Shown in pieces: positions 19,346 through 31,789 of a stretch of DNA of 64,000 bases. This DNA comes from Rhodeus uyekii (Eukaryota; Chordata; Actinopteri; Cypriniformes; Acheilognathidae). The translations under genes were made by a program, and so were the position numbers. Within the stretch, counting starts at the first letter, position 1. Each line of letters begins with the position of its first letter. Below the pieces are notes generated by a model. That model saw only the letters and a program-made list of their open reading frames with translations. It was not told the DNA's origin and made no database searches. The stretch spans positions 1,986,501 to 2,050,500 of the forward strand of contig JAWRVZ010000040.1 of NCBI GenBank assembly GCA_037043235.1. Direction: 5' to 3'.

Positions 19346-20429
19346 CAGCTGTTCCTCCCAGCCAAAGACAAGGCCGTTGCAGTGAGGGCAGGCTCTACTG
19401 GGTCAGGACAAGTAGCAGCACAACTTGAGAGAGGGGAGGACATGCAAGTGTGTTCCCCTGATGCATCAGAAATAGCAACGTGCCACAAGGTGGGCTAATG
19501 TTAATGAGTAATCAGATGAAGAGGAATAGAAGGAGGGTGCCCTAGGACACATCATTCGCACCACCCCCTACCCTTATCCAGACACCCCCCTTACTAAGTC
19601 CATGTGGCAGGCTCCCACGGGCCCTCACGCTTTCCTAAAGCAAACATGCATGCAACCAAAATTGAGAAATGATGCCAGAAGCATTTGTGGTGAAATTTGT
19701 ATCTCACACATGCATATGTACATACAATACCTTCAAGCGTAGCCAGAAATATTGTTTCTATGAGATACAAACACATGATCAAGCGAAGTTTGCACTCTTA
19801 AAAATAAAGCTTCCAAAAGGGGGTTTTGCAGTGATACTATAGAAAAATAATTTTAGCTTCCCCAAAGAACATTTTCATAAACAACACAATGGATATTTTA
19901 ATAATCTCAAAAAACTTTTCACTTTAAATATTAAAATGAACATTTTGGAAATAAGAAGTCTGATAGAACATGCCTTAAAGCTCATCAGAGAAGCAGACTA
20001 GACCTAATCATTACGCTTTATGATAACCCTTAGGTGAGAATCATCCTCTACTCCACTGCAGACAGCAAAAGCAGGGGATATTAGAAAGGAGCTTTGTGTT
20101 CCCTCGTCAAAATCCCACCAAATCTGGGAAGAAGTCTCTTTCACTCACTTCCGTCTGCTGCTGTGAATGCCAATCACCAAGTACCAACCTCTAATTTTAG
20201 AAGGTGCTATAGTGATCCAACCAGATGACGGCATATGTCTGCTCTCTCTCATTCTCAAGCAGACTAAGAACAGTAACGATGCAAACCAACACCCCACTCA
20301 CAACCTTTAGATGTCACACGTTCACACTGTAGAAATTTGTTACCATTATATGTATATATAAATGTACACACACACATATCACTAAGCTGACAGTATTTTA
20401 TTCTGCAGTGTTCTAGGCACAAACAAATT
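19346..20429. other. Intergenic, no gene seen
   Basis: Mixed-composition DNA with no gene or repeat recognised beyond a short CA run near 20368. Parts may belong to the neighbouring regulatory blocks. Confidence 0.4.
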
Positions 20430-21110
20430 CAATAAATCCAAATGTTTAGTTAGTGCACATGCTATTTAATATGAGTGTGCTAACTATAAAGCTTTAATTT
20501 CATTATCAACTTTGGGATCTAGCTGAAATTGGTATTCTTTGTTGGACGCCCTTCTGTTTCTTCCACAGAAAGCCTTTGAAAAACAAATTCCAGTGAATAA
20601 AAGAGAGAAAGATTAATTTGTCATTAAGGCAGTACCTAATTGCAGTCAATTCTGAGCAAACTTAAATTCAATTTATGCTCATTAAAATGAATATGCAGTG
20701 CGTTTCTCCCCATCATTGCTTTGAGCTCGCAGATGAGAACAAGGGAATAACTTCATCCTTATTAAATAGAGGGGAGTTTATTTGGCCCTATTGTAGCCGA
20801 GACACTTTGATTTTGGCACAGATCGAGGAGAAGAGCAGCTGGAGGAGAAATCAAGTTGAAACCAAGCCGCAGAAAATTGACAGAAACGTGAGCGTAATAA
20901 TATTTAATAATTAAATTCGCACAAACAATGTTGGGCAAATAAAGTAATCTGCGGAAGAAAAAAAACACGCAAATGTCATTTGCATAATTGACACTGGTCC
21001 CCCCTCACCATACCTTCATCCCCATGCAGCACACCCCTCCCCCCATAAATGAATAATGAAGATAATAAAAGATGTTGCTAAAATTGGGCACAATAACAGC
21101 AAAATTTCAT
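20430..21110. promoter_or_regulatory. Candidate conserved enhancer block 3 (strongest)
   Basis: This block is dense in developmental factor sites: many TAAT/ATTA cores (for example GATTAATTTG near 20611, CTAATTGCAG near 20637 and ATAATTAAATT near 20907). There are two neighbouring octamer-like sites (GCAAATG then ATTTGCATAATTG, near 20970-20990). It also has a long stretch (20690-20900) without the short repeats seen elsewhere. It runs straight into a CpG island. Together this looks like a conserved developmental enhancer upstream of pkn2. Confidence 0.5.
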
Positions 21111-21420
21111 CAAGGCCCCCGCGCTCTGATTAATCTGCTCTTGCAAATCAGCACAGCGAGTAGAGAGAGGGCGGGAAGCGCGTGATTAACAACGCCGGGG
21201 ACCGTTGCGCTGGGCACGCTGCCCTGCGCGCGAGCCGCCCCTCCGCGCGCAGCTGCTGCGCTCGCGCTGTCTGGCGGTGCCGACGCCCGGAGGAACACGA
21301 CCAACTTTCCGCTGCCGTAATTTGTAATGTCGTTAACCCCTCGCGTACCGGTCCGTGGTTTAAAGCCTCATTAGGCCCTTTCGTACTCCACCTCGAGCGC
21401 CCCTCTCGCTTAAATTAGCC
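21111..21420. promoter_or_regulatory. CpG island in the gene desert
   Basis: A sharp 300-bp rise in G+C and CpG (GCGCGCGAG, CCGCGCGCAG, GCTCGCGCTG and similar) stands in AT-rich surroundings. Palindromic TGATTAATC lies near 21127, TGCAAAT near 21143 and GTGATTAAC near 21182. It has no transposon ends. A short open frame (21182-21418) is probably a by-product of GC content. It could be an unannotated promoter, for instance of a non-coding RNA, or an orphan CpG island marking an enhancer. Confidence 0.55.
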
Positions 21421-21929
21421 GCGGTGTAGTCTACCTTGGAAACAAATGAGGAAGCCCGAGGCTTTTTTTTCTGTTTATGTGGGGAGTTAGAGCTAGATAT
21501 TGTCCCCAACTCGAGGCTGGTTCTTTCAACGTGTCAGTGCGTGATGAAACTAATTTAGGTTATTAGAAACTGGATTACAGATCCTATGATGTTTTGTAGG
21601 CATTAAAGATTATGTTATTACCACTCTCGTTGATTTAAAATTAGTTGCACATGCTGGCGTGTCTTTCAAATCACTGAGAGGATAGCTTACAGGGAACGTT
21701 CTCGGAACTTTTCAGAAGTTAGCAAAACATTCTTAAGACATGTTTCTGTGAGTTGCGTAGGTGTTTCCCTGCCATTTAATTTGACGAGCAAACGCTGCAT
21801 GAAGCCATAGGCTACACGGACCTCCTGTGTGAATGATAAAGGAAATATGACTCGACAAGTGTTTCTCTCCCTCCTTCTCAAGAAGCTGACACTGCTGCTG
21901 TGCTCATTTACTAATGTTTACCATGAATG

Positions 21930-22320
21930 AAAAGCAAGCAGTCATATATTTTCTTTTTCCCTAATTAAGTTTGTCTTTAATAGTCAATTAGCTTGATTAA
22001 ATTCATAACTGAAATACAGTTAAATGTTGCTGAATGATAGAGACTTGACTTGAATCTGCTGTATGTGAAAGTAGAAGCGTAATGTCCTTTTCTTGGTCTT
22101 TGTCCATCACTTTTAAAGCTATTTGCATACTGCCCTATTTTTAATGTATTTACTTTTAATTACTTCGCTTTACAAGGGCATTTTGTATTCTAATGTCATT
22201 TTTATTCATCATCATTTTATATTAGTGCCATTTTTTTGTGATTAAGTGCTGAAATTATCGTTAATGGTTAGTTGTTAATTGCAGTAGCAATAAGGTTGAG
22301 TTATGCATTTAGTATCAGAT
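21930..22320. promoter_or_regulatory. Candidate conserved enhancer block 4
   Basis: Repeated homeodomain-type words (CCTAATTAAG, TCAATTAGC, TTGATTAAATTC, TTTTAATTACTT, GTTGTTAATTGC) occur over 390 bp. AT-richness makes chance occurrences likely, so this is weaker than the block at 20.4-21.1 kb. Confidence 0.3.
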
Positions 22321-22330
22321 AAATGCCGAA

Positions 22331-22347
22331 CCCCCCCCCCCCCCCCC
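22331..22347. repeat. Poly-C run
   Basis: A 17-base C homopolymer is followed by TCC/TC-rich pyrimidines. Confidence 0.9.
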
Positions 22348-22399
22348 TCCTCCTCCTCTCTCTACCCCATAATCAAAAAGACAACAAATGAAAAAAAAC

Positions 22400-23430
22400 A
22401 ACAGATGGGCGATGAGAGCACTCTCAATGTGCGAGTTCTCAGTTGCCATTCGCCCAAGTGCTTAAACACACATTCTATGTGATTAACATAGAACACACAT
22501 TTAGAACAACTCCATGAGTCAGATATAGAGGAATTAGACTTCAGAAGAAAAACAAAATCATTCTCACTCTGTTTCTCCCTCCCACTGATTGTCAGTCTGC
22601 AATTTGTTACAGCAAAATATTTAAAAGCATTTCAGATGTTCAATAAGCCCACATCAGTTTCTTGAGATATTAATAAAGATATCGATGTGACAATTACACC
22701 CAATTCCCTTCTAAAACACAGAGGGAAATGAACCTCCAGTTAAATAAAAGACATATTGTAATGTCAGTCAGCTCTTTCTTTTGCACTTTAGAGATAAAAA
22801 TACTAATGGAAATGAATTATTGAAAAATTGCAAAACATTCATTCAGTGTTTAATTCAGGAAAAGATGAGCTATTCATTTTACCTCCGAAAAGTCAGTGTG
22901 TTAAGAAATAGCAATTCCAACTGTCTGAATATTATACGTAGCCAGTTATTAATCACTTGGACATACAATAACATTCAAAAGGGCATTACGATCTTTATTT
23001 TTTATTAATACCTTTATTAAGCATGGATAATTCTTTATTTTAGCTAGATTTTAACGGATTTTAATGGATTTTAACTTTGATAATCATAAGAAATGTTTCT
23101 CTTGAGCATCAAATCAACATATTATAAATGATTTCTGAAGGATCATGCAACTGGATTAAAAAATTCCGCTACTGCTGAAAATTCAGCTTTGCCATCACAA
23201 GAATAAATTATATTTTAAAACATATTTAAAAAGAAATGTGTTACTTTAAATTGTAATAATATTTCACCATAGTAATGTTTTTATTGTATTTTTAATAAAG
23301 TGTCTTAGTGAGCAGAAAATATCTTTTTCAAAAACATTAATAAAATGTAATCAACCCCAAATGTTTATATTTGACTAATTATAACTACACTACTGTAATA
23401 ACACGGAATACAAAATTGGTCGATTTGTTA
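22400..23430. other. Intergenic, no gene seen
   Basis: AT-rich DNA with no recognised gene or element ends. Confidence 0.4.
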
Positions 23431-23451
23431 CAATATACGTGTGTGTGTGTG

Positions 23452-23506
<55 letters not shown>
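23431..23506. repeat. GT then AT microsatellite
   Basis: A short GT run (about 23438-23452) passes into an uninterrupted TA tract of about 52 bases (23455-23506). Confidence 0.95.
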
Positions 23507-23510
<4 letters not shown>

Positions 23511-23559
23511 CTACTGAAAGTAACTCATGGCTTAGAGCTGTGCAGAACAATCTTAGTGT

Positions 23560-24030
23560 CAGTAACGGACTGACCCCAGGCCTCTTTGTGCTGTTATTTC
23601 TTCAAGCATTTCCTCAAGTCTGTCCATTGTGGCTTTAACACCTTTGACATCATTAGCACTATAATCCCTCCACTCATTAGTAAATTAATAAAGGCCATGA
23701 ACATCTGTGAGGTTCATCTGCACACAAAGCACATGTATGAATGACACATTCCCTTATTTAATGACAACAGTCTCCCTCAAGCACCCAGCAAAGATCACTC
23801 GTGACTTAATATTCCCGCAAGCCAGCCAGCCAGCGACATAGCCTTTCTTGCAAATTCCGTACAATTAGCAGGCTCTTGCATAGCCGGAGACATCATTTGA
23901 TTTTAACCTCCTCTGTCCAATTAACAAAATGTAGGTTGGAAAATAAATGGCAGACGCCGGGGCAAATTAATTATGTGTCCTGCAAGATGTTAGCCAGCGA
24001 GCACCATACCGAGCTGCCATTGGAGGAGAG
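23560..24030. promoter_or_regulatory. Candidate conserved enhancer block 5
   Basis: Mixed-composition sequence with TAAATTAATAAAGG, TGCAAATTCC, ACAATTAGCAGG, CCAATTAACAAAATG and CAAATTAATTATG, ending next to a long GT microsatellite. It shows no coding signal or transposon ends. Its texture (high complexity, ATTA cores, short GCCAGCCAGCCAG repeat) suggests a constrained non-coding element. Confidence 0.42.
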
Positions 24031-24031
24031 T

Positions 24032-24147
<116 letters not shown>

Positions 24148-24559
24148 CATATGGCTTGTGTGAGAAAGGACATCATTCGGGGTGCAACAGTGAACCCCCT
24201 GGATGTCTAGCAGATCTTCTCACTTGGATTTCTCACTTTCTTTTGGACCACATTGAAGACATGCTTTGTCTCTTTAAAGAAGAACACCATTATATGTTGT
24301 TTGTTTAGTGAATCTGTGAAAGTTGCTTGCAATTATGAAAGCTTTCCAAAATCTGGCTATACTGTTATTTTTTATTTTTTTGTTCTCAAATGTGGTTCCA
24401 AAATTCTTTCTCAGCAATATAAACATTTCAACACAGTCAATTGGAGTGACTCGCTGTACAATATCGCCCTCTAGAGATTAAATTGGTAAGGTTCTAAACA
24501 TTAAGCCTAAATATTTGTGCAGTTAACCATATTTTCAAAAAATATATACATATAGAGCA

Positions 24560-24990
24560 AAGTGTACAACTCTAACATTCTAGAATGGAAGGAAACTGTG
24601 ACGCATAGGGGTGGAGAGGGAGCTGATGCTTGTTTTGGATCGTTGTCCTGTTGAAAGATCTAATCACAACCCATTATAAGTTTTCTGTCAGAAGCCGTCA
24701 GGTTTTGATTTTTTTATCTGTTTGTGTTTGCTATAATCCATGATGCCATGTATCTAAACAAGATGTCCAGGACCTCTGGGCAAAAAAATAGGCCCACAAC
24801 ATTAAAGATCCAGTGGTATATTTAACCGTGGGCTTTGGGTACTTTTTATCCCTGTCTGCACCACAGCCATATGGTGGGTTTGCTCCCAAAAAGCTTCTAT
24901 TTTTTTTGTTTTTCATCTGACCACAGAAATTTTTGATCATAGCTATAATCAATGTGCATCCATTGCAGCCAAATTAAACAGTCTAAACAA
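24560..24990 (-). mobile_element. Tc1-like element remnant
   Basis: On the minus strand a fragment reads Lys-Pro-Thr-Val-Lys-Tyr, then Gly-Ser-Leu-Met-Leu-Trp, close to the Pro-Thr-Val-Lys-His-Gly-Gly-Gly-Ser-x-Met-Val-Trp segment of Tc1 transposases. Stops and substitutions show it is dead. Boundaries are approximate. Confidence 0.55.
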
Positions 24991-27110
24991 ACATTTTTAT
25001 TTTTTTAAAGAGAGAAGGTCTTTCAGAGCATTGGCTCAACATGGAAAACATCAAAATGCATTAATTCCCTTGGCAGCTGAATGCATTGAAACAGATCTGC
25101 CTTAGTGTAAATATTTGATGCATTTTTTGGTGGTCTGAGTTGACTCAGTGTGTATAAACATGAGGTGTGTTCTGTGCGTCATGGCTCAGGTGGCGGATTT
25201 GTAAGCTAGAACTCATGAATGTCACAACATCCGTGTTCGTACACTGGCCCGTACTGTGCTTGATAAACATAACTAGTGCCATCTGCTTCAGTCTGTAAAA
25301 GGAAATGAAAGAGAAAACTATGATTACATGTTCTGTTCAACCATTTCAAATATGACACATACAAAACTGGAATAAAACAAGATCAGAAGAACAATAACTT
25401 AGTCAGCCCACCCAAGGAAGTAATTCCTCCTGTTGAAAAGCAGATGGGTCAGTGACAAAAAAAAAGTGTGTACAATAAAGGAAAAACTAGTTCAAAACAC
25501 ATGTGCTAACTATAAATGTATTTAGGCTGGTTTCATATGGTTTTGAAAAATGTTTCCAGAAACATTTCAATTTAATGACTTTAATAATGTAATGGGGTTT
25601 AAAAAGCTTTTTTTGATGTGAAATCACATCACATGATATTTCACAACCTGAACTAATCATGCCTTGTCATAAAAAGTTAAAGTATATGATATTTCAAGAG
25701 ATTTATTGACCGATCAGATGATACATAATCATTTGTCGGATTTAATTAATGTTGTTAAGTCAAAATTCTTATTACAAAAATCTAAACTTACAATTAATAA
25801 GAAACATGAACAAGGAGCTTTATCTGGTAAGCTAGAGTTTCCTAACCTTATTTATGAGCATCTGAGGTGACAGGGAATTATTTACATTTGTTATTTGTTC
25901 TGGTTAATATGGAGATTAAATTAGGTGTTGCTCCCTTTCACCCTGACATTGACAGCTGTCATGTTTCAAAGTTGATCCCTCACTGCACATTCATAGAGGA
26001 TTAAGGATTGAAAATAACAAACTGTTTGAATGTGTATAAAAATGGATATCTGCGATAAGCTATGGATAAATGAGCTGGGAAAATGGTAATGTAAGCCTCT
26101 GAATAAATGGTCAACACCTGCTGTGGTTCGAAAGGCTTTTTCTTATTGGTGGTTACTTTGCATCAGCTCTTTGACAGATGCACCATGAATCTGAATCGAA
26201 TTAGAATCACTTTTATTTGCCATATGTTAAAATAAACAGAAAAATATATATTTTTAAAGAGCTATTTTAACTAAAAGCTAAATTAAAACAGTGTTTCAAG
26301 TGTTTTAGAAAATGACATACTAATTTACCGTGACATGGTGTGAGTTCAAAAGTTTAATCAAATCAAAACAGATTGTATTTCACATTTGTAGTTTGAAGAA
26401 GGCCACTCATTTATGCAAAAAGCATGCAAACTCTATAATATAATCGCATAACCATATGTAGTATATGTGACCCGAGAGAGTACAAATCTCACTCTCTTCC
26501 TGCATACTGTAATTGACCAAGATGAATGGCTTTAATTGTTAGGTACAGATACCGTCATCATTCTATACATGCAGGTGGAGTGTACATCAATTGTTGAAAC
26601 TTTGTCTTAATTAAGTCTTAATTGTGTGCATACATTTCAGATGGAGGAATTTTTCAGTTTAGGTTTGAGGTTTGGGATTTTCAGATATCCTGCATCAGGT
26701 TAGATTTTTTTTTTTGGTGTTTTTTGCTTACATTATAAAATAAATTATCATTTTATTCAGTCAGTCATATCAGATGTGAAGACATGCAGAAAATTACAAC
26801 ATTTTTGAGAAAACATATCTTGAGTGAAGATAGGGGGCTCAGGAGGTATGATATGACCCATGACAGACCAGTAAATGAGAAGTGGGTTTATTTAATAATA
26901 GATTTTTTCTTCTTCACATTTTACGAGTTGTTACAAGTTGGTCACAGAGCTGCAAAATTAATTGTGAAAAGATTGTGATCTCGATTTAAACCCCCACTTA
27001 ATATTTTTTATAAAATATAATGATTTGTCTATTAAACCTTTTTCAAGTTCAATCACAGGGAACATTAAAATGGTGTTTGACCCAGAGAGAGAGACCCAGT
27101 TATCATGAAT
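24991..27110. other. Intergenic, no gene seen
   Basis: AT-rich DNA without a supported gene. A segment near 26185-26225 (GAATCTGAATCGAATTAGAA, then CACTTTTATTTGCCATAT) resembles an inverted LINE 3' tail. Confidence 0.4.
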
Positions 27111-27111
27111 A

Positions 27112-27900
27112 CAGTTGTGGTCAGAATTATCATCACCATGGATAAATATGATCAAAGATGGGTGTAAAAATAAATCTGCATTGACATTCCTTTTATTCTT
27201 TCATAAAAATAAATGGAAAAAATCTAACCTAAGAGAATTGAAAGTTGGGGGGGTCTAAATCACATTATGAAATAAATGTTTTTTTTCCAAAACACGTTGA
27301 CCGTAATTATTGCCCCAGCCAGAATTTATGTGCCTTAATCATTATCACAATAAGTAAAACCACAGAATATAGTTCTGACGTGCAGCAAAAGATCGTTGAG
27401 CTGCACAAGATAGAAAGTGGTTGTACGAAATTCCCATGTCCACCATCACGGCCTATTTTTTGACGGAAGTCCTGGCAAATACAGAAAAAATCTAAATCTG
27501 ATGGCTTCTGCAATAAATCTTATAATAGGCAGTGGTTGGACCTTCCAACAGATCAACGATTCAAAACAAATATCAAAATCAATACAAAAATGTGTCATTG
27601 AGAACAAAATTAGGCTTCTGCCATGATCATCTCAGTCCTCTGACCTTAACCCTATAGAAAATGACTAGGCTGAACTGAAGAGAAGAAGCGTCAACATGGA
27701 ACTGGGAATCTGGAGAGATTGTGTATGGAGGAATGGTATCTGATCTCCAAACTCATAAGGCATTACAGGAGAAAACTCAGAGCTGTTATCTTGCAAAAGA
27801 AGGTGCCAATAATTATGGCCGACGTGTTTTGGAGCAAAGCATTTATTTCATTATCTGACTTTTTCCCAACTTTCAATTATTTTACTTCAATGAAAGGTTA
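27112..27900 (+). mobile_element. Degenerate Tc1-like element
   Basis: The left end ACAGTTGTGGTCAGAATTATC matches Tc1-type termini. Near 27805 the sequence GCCAATAATTATGGCCGACG is the typical far-end text. Between them, GTTGAGCTGCACAAG and CCATCACGGCC echo the transposase N-terminal region, and the AACCCTATAGAAAATGACTAGGCTGAA stretch near 27648 echoes the Asn-Pro-Ile-Glu-Asn-x-Trp motif, with a stop in it. It is short and inactivated. Confidence 0.6.
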
Positions 27901-27929
27901 GATTTTTTTTATTAATAGTTTGAATGAAA

Positions 27930-28960
27930 GATTAAAAGTCACCTTTAATTATATAGCGCTTTTACAATAGAGATTGTTTCAAAGCAGCTTTACAGTGGTC
28001 ACAGGAACACAATAAAAACAAAGTTTGTTTTGGCTGTACAGCAGTTACAAAAGAGCCGATCAATAATATGGAAGAATTAAGAGTGTTATGTGTCCCCAAC
28101 TAAGCATGCCAGAGGCGACAGTGGCGAGATCCAACACTCCATCAGGTGACGAAATGTTCTCAAGTACTGGCAAGCTAAACCATTTAATGCTTTGTAAGTT
28201 ATTAGCAATATTTTAAAATGTATTCGCTGTTCAATAGGAAGCTCATATGCTCTTACTTCCTGGTTCTAGTAAGAACTCGAGCTGCTGCATTTCAGACCAG
28301 CTGGAATTTGTTTATTAAGCGTGCAGGGCAACCACCTAGTAGTGCATTACAATAATCTAGCCTTGAGCTCATGAACGCATGAACTAACTTTTCCGCGTTT
28401 ATCATTTAGAGCATGTGTCGTAATTTAGATATATTTTTAAGGTGGAAGAATGCAGTTTTACACATGCTAGAAACGTGGCTTTCAAATAAAAGATTGGATT
28501 CAAAGAGCACACCCAGGTTTCTAACTGATGACGAAGACTTGACAGAGCAGCCATCGAGTGTTAGGCAGTAGTCTAGATTATTACACACATAACTTTTTTG
28601 TCTAATAATTCGAATATCTGTTTTTTTTTAGAAAGTTACTAGTCAACCATGTTTTTATTTCAGTTATGCTTTTTCTAGAATCTTTAACAGAAAGGGTAGA
28701 TTCGATATCGGCCTGTAATTAACTAATTCTGTAGGATCAAGTTGTGTTTTTTTAATGAGCAGTTTAATTATGTCCAGCTTAAAGGTTTTTGGTATGTATC
28801 CTAATGACGAAGATGAATTGATGATATTAAGAAGAGGATCTATGGCCTCCTGGAAGCATGTCTTTCATTTGGTATCAGGTTTAGCATTCATATTGTTGAT
28901 TTTGAATTTACTGTATTTTTGTGATAGATTGTAGTATTGTAGTAGACGTAGGTTGCATGG
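27930..28960 (-). mobile_element. L2/CR1-like LINE fragment, internally deleted
   Basis: Read on the minus strand, pieces of a non-LTR reverse transcriptase appear in order. Near 28780-28680 is Tyr-Arg-Pro-Ile-Ser-Asn-Leu-Pro. At 28588-28406 is Val-Arg-Asn-Leu-Gly-Val-Leu-Phe-Glu-Ser with Thr-Ala-Phe-Phe-His-Leu-Lys-Asn-Ile. At 28400-28280 is Ser-Arg-Leu-Asp-Tyr-Cys-Asn-Ala-Leu-Leu-Gly-Gly. The catalytic Tyr-x-Asp-Asp block that should separate the first two is missing, so the element is deleted as well as decayed. The 3' end lies near 27940 (ATATAGCGCTTTTACAATAG). Confidence 0.75.
28406..28588 (-). pseudogene. LINE reverse transcriptase fragment
   Basis: A 60-codon open piece of the LINE above corresponds to the thumb-side region after the RT active site of L2/CR1-type proteins. 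It has no catalytic residues of its own and is a relic. Confidence 0.75.
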
Positions 28961-29614
28961 TTATAATTTTCTCTCTAATATTGTGTATTTTGCAAGTAAA
29001 GAAGTTCATAAAGTCATCACTGCTGTGCTGTTATAAAGCATCTGGGGTTGAGGTTTTATTTCTCATTAATTTAAGTCACTGTACCAAATAAATACCTAGG
29101 GTTGTATTTGTTCCCTTCCAGGGAACTCGAGCTGCGTCAAGCGCTAGGTGAAATAGCCTGACGTCAGTCACGTGAAGATCTGTGCAACCAATGAGAGAAG
29201 AACGCATGTGAATGCGTCACCGCCGGCGCGTGCCGGTGACGTCATGAGAGAGCATAAAGGCGCGCCCGAAACCCGGAAGCGATAGCTCTTGAGTGTCTTC
29301 AGCGTGCTGTGTGTGTGACAGTGATTTAGAACGAAATCTAGTTTAAAAATCAATATGGCTGATGAGCAGGCATTTAAACCTTGTGTTTTTCCCTGTCCGC
29401 ATTTCATAACGGGCAGGGATACACATGGAATGTGCATTGTCTGCCTGGGGGCGGAGCACGCTCGGTAAGTGCTTGAGAACGCCGGCTGTGAGGACTGTGA
29501 GAGGTTCTCGTTGCGTACTCTCCGCTCCCACCTGGTGGTCTTTAAGGCCGCTCAGGCTAGTGTTCCCCAAGGTTCGGGACCTGCAGCAGCTGAGGCTCTG
29601 CGGTGTTCTAAGTC

Positions 29615-30420
29615 ATGGGGATCACAAATGGAATAGATGAGGCGGGTCCCAGTCACGGTCCGGGAGCACGTGCTTTGGGCACGGTTTCTCCCGATCGTGC
29701 TGGGGCTCTGGCACTGACTTTGTCCAGTCCTTTGTCTGAGGAGCTGGATTTAGCTAGTGTCGACCCGGTCGGGGAGGATTCGCCACCCTCCTCGCTGGCG
29801 TTTGAGGAGTTAGTTGAGGTTGTGGCGCGAGCGGTCTCGCGTCTGGATATTGATTGGCCGGCGGAGACCAGGAGCACTCGTCCTAGAAAGAGTATGTTGG
29901 ACGAGCACTACCTGCCTGCTCGCGTCACTCCCCCGCGCCAGGCCCTGCCTTTCCTTCCTGATCTCCACGCTGAGGTGTCGAGGTCATGGAGAAGGCCAGC
30001 CTCCGAAAGAGTACATACACCGCAGAGTGCTATGTATACTACTCTCGTCGGGGCTCAGCCCTATGGTTATGGAGGAATGCAGAAAGTGGACGAGGCTCTT
30101 GCGGGATACCTAGTCCCCCAGTTTGCATCCTCTATCAAAGCTCCGGCGCTCCCCAACAAACCGATGCGCGTCACGTCGTCTTTGGTGGGGAAAGCATATT
30201 CTGCTTCCAGCCAGGCTGCTGCGTGCCTTCATACTACGGCACTGCTGCAGGCCTACCAAGCAGAGTTGCTAGGGGACCTCAACGAGGGTGGTGGTATCGG
30301 TCCGGAGGCAGTGGCAGAGCTGCGCCGGACCGTGAATTTGTCTCTCCGGGCCACTAGGGAGACGGCCTACTCTGTCCGCCACAGGAGAACTACCCCCTCT
30401 AAGGAGGGTCCTAGAGCATT
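29615..30420 (+). pseudogene. Defective DIRS gag-like gene
   Basis: The frame matches the middle of the gag-like protein of the first DIRS element (the Leu-Asp-Glu-x-x-Leu-Pro segment, Leu-Pro-Phe-Leu-Pro-Asp-Leu-His-Ala-Glu-Val-Ser-Arg-Ser-Trp, then Arg-Val-Thr-Ser-Ser-Leu-Val-Gly). It stops matching after Arg-Glu-Thr-Ala, where a deletion removes the basic C-terminus. The Cys-rich N-terminus is in another frame upstream (from 29355), with an in-frame stop near 29466. Confidence 0.75.
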
Positions 30421-30449
30421 CCACCCGAGTTTCCGGAAGCCCCGGCCCA

Positions 30450-31460
30450 GTGGTGAATATGTTCACAATACCAGAGACCAGCATTGGGAGGCTGGTTCCC
30501 TTAGTAGAGTTCCAGGCTGCGTGGTCACGTCTGCCGGGTATCTCTCAGTGGGTCCTGCGCACGGTAACCTGCGGGTATGCCATCCAGTTCTGGGTTTCTC
30601 CACCCCGGTTTTCGGGGGTCCTACAGTCTCTGGTGGGCCCCCAGCAGGCTCTGGTCATGGAGCAAGAAGTAGACACTCTGCTGGCGAAAGGGGCCATCGA
30701 GTATGTCCGGGTTCTACAGCCGGTACTTCACAGTTCCAAAAAAGGATGGAGGCCCATTCTGGATTTGCGTCTCTTAAATCGCACAGTTATGCGTCTAAAA
30801 TTCAAAATGCTGACGCTCAAGCAGATCATAGTGCAGATCAAGTCCGAGGACTGGTTTGTCACGGTGGACCTCAAAGACGCATATTTTCACGTCTCCATCC
30901 TTCCGCAGCACAGGAAGTTCCTGAGGTTCGCCTTCGGGGGGAAGGCGTACCAGTATCGGGTGCTTCCTTTCGGTCTGGCGCTCTCTCCCCGCACGTTCAC
31001 AAAGGTAGTGGACACTGCTCTAGCTCTGCTGCGTTTGCAGGGCTTTCGTGTCCTAAACTATATCAACTACTGGCTTATTCTGGCCCAGTCGCCGCAGTTA
31101 GCAGCACAACATCAAGATGCTGTGCTTGCACACATGAAGGAGCTGGGGTTAAGGCTGAACACCAAGAAGAGTGTACTTTCTCCCGCACAGAGAATCACTT
31201 TCTTGGGGGTCATTTGGGACTCAGTGGCCATGTCTGCTCGGCTCTCCCCCGAGCGCATCCAGGCCATTCGTTCAGCCGTCAAGAGCATCAAGCTGGGCCA
31301 GCCACTCACGGTGAAACACTTTCAGAGAGTGTTAGGGCTCATGGCAGCGGCATCCAGCATTATCCCACTGGGCCTGCTGTACATGAGACCCCTGCAGTGG
31401 TGGCTAAAAACCAAGGGGTTCTCCCCGAGGGGAAACCCGCTTCGCACAATCAAGGTCACG
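30450..31460 (+). pseudogene. Defective DIRS reverse transcriptase
   Basis: The frame remains open through RT motifs (Thr-Val-Asp-Leu-Lys-Asp-Ala-Tyr-Phe, Leu-Pro-Phe-Gly-Leu). The catalytic Tyr-x-Asp-Asp is Tyr-Ile-Asn-Tyr, so both metal-binding aspartates of that motif are gone. RNase H is then deleted and the frame jumps to the methyltransferase-like tail at about 31470. Confidence 0.85.
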
Positions 31461-31789
31461 GATGTTTCCCTCCGTAGAGAACACTCACTGCCCTCTGTGG
31501 TTTTCGCTGACACATCCAGCGCCTCTGGGGCGGGATGCCATGGTACATGCGTGGCCGAGGCTACGCCTGTACGCCTTTCCCCCGATCGCTCTGATCCCGG
31601 GAGTTCTGGCCAAAATTCGCCGGGACAAGGTCCATCTCACGTTAGTGGCTCCCCACTGGCCTACCAGAATATGGTTCTCGGACCTCGTGTCCCTCCTCGA
31701 CGGAGTCCCCTGGGAGATTCCGATCAGGAGGGACCTCCTGTCCCAGGCGGAGGGTTGCATTCTTTGCCCCACCCAGAGCTAATGAAGCT

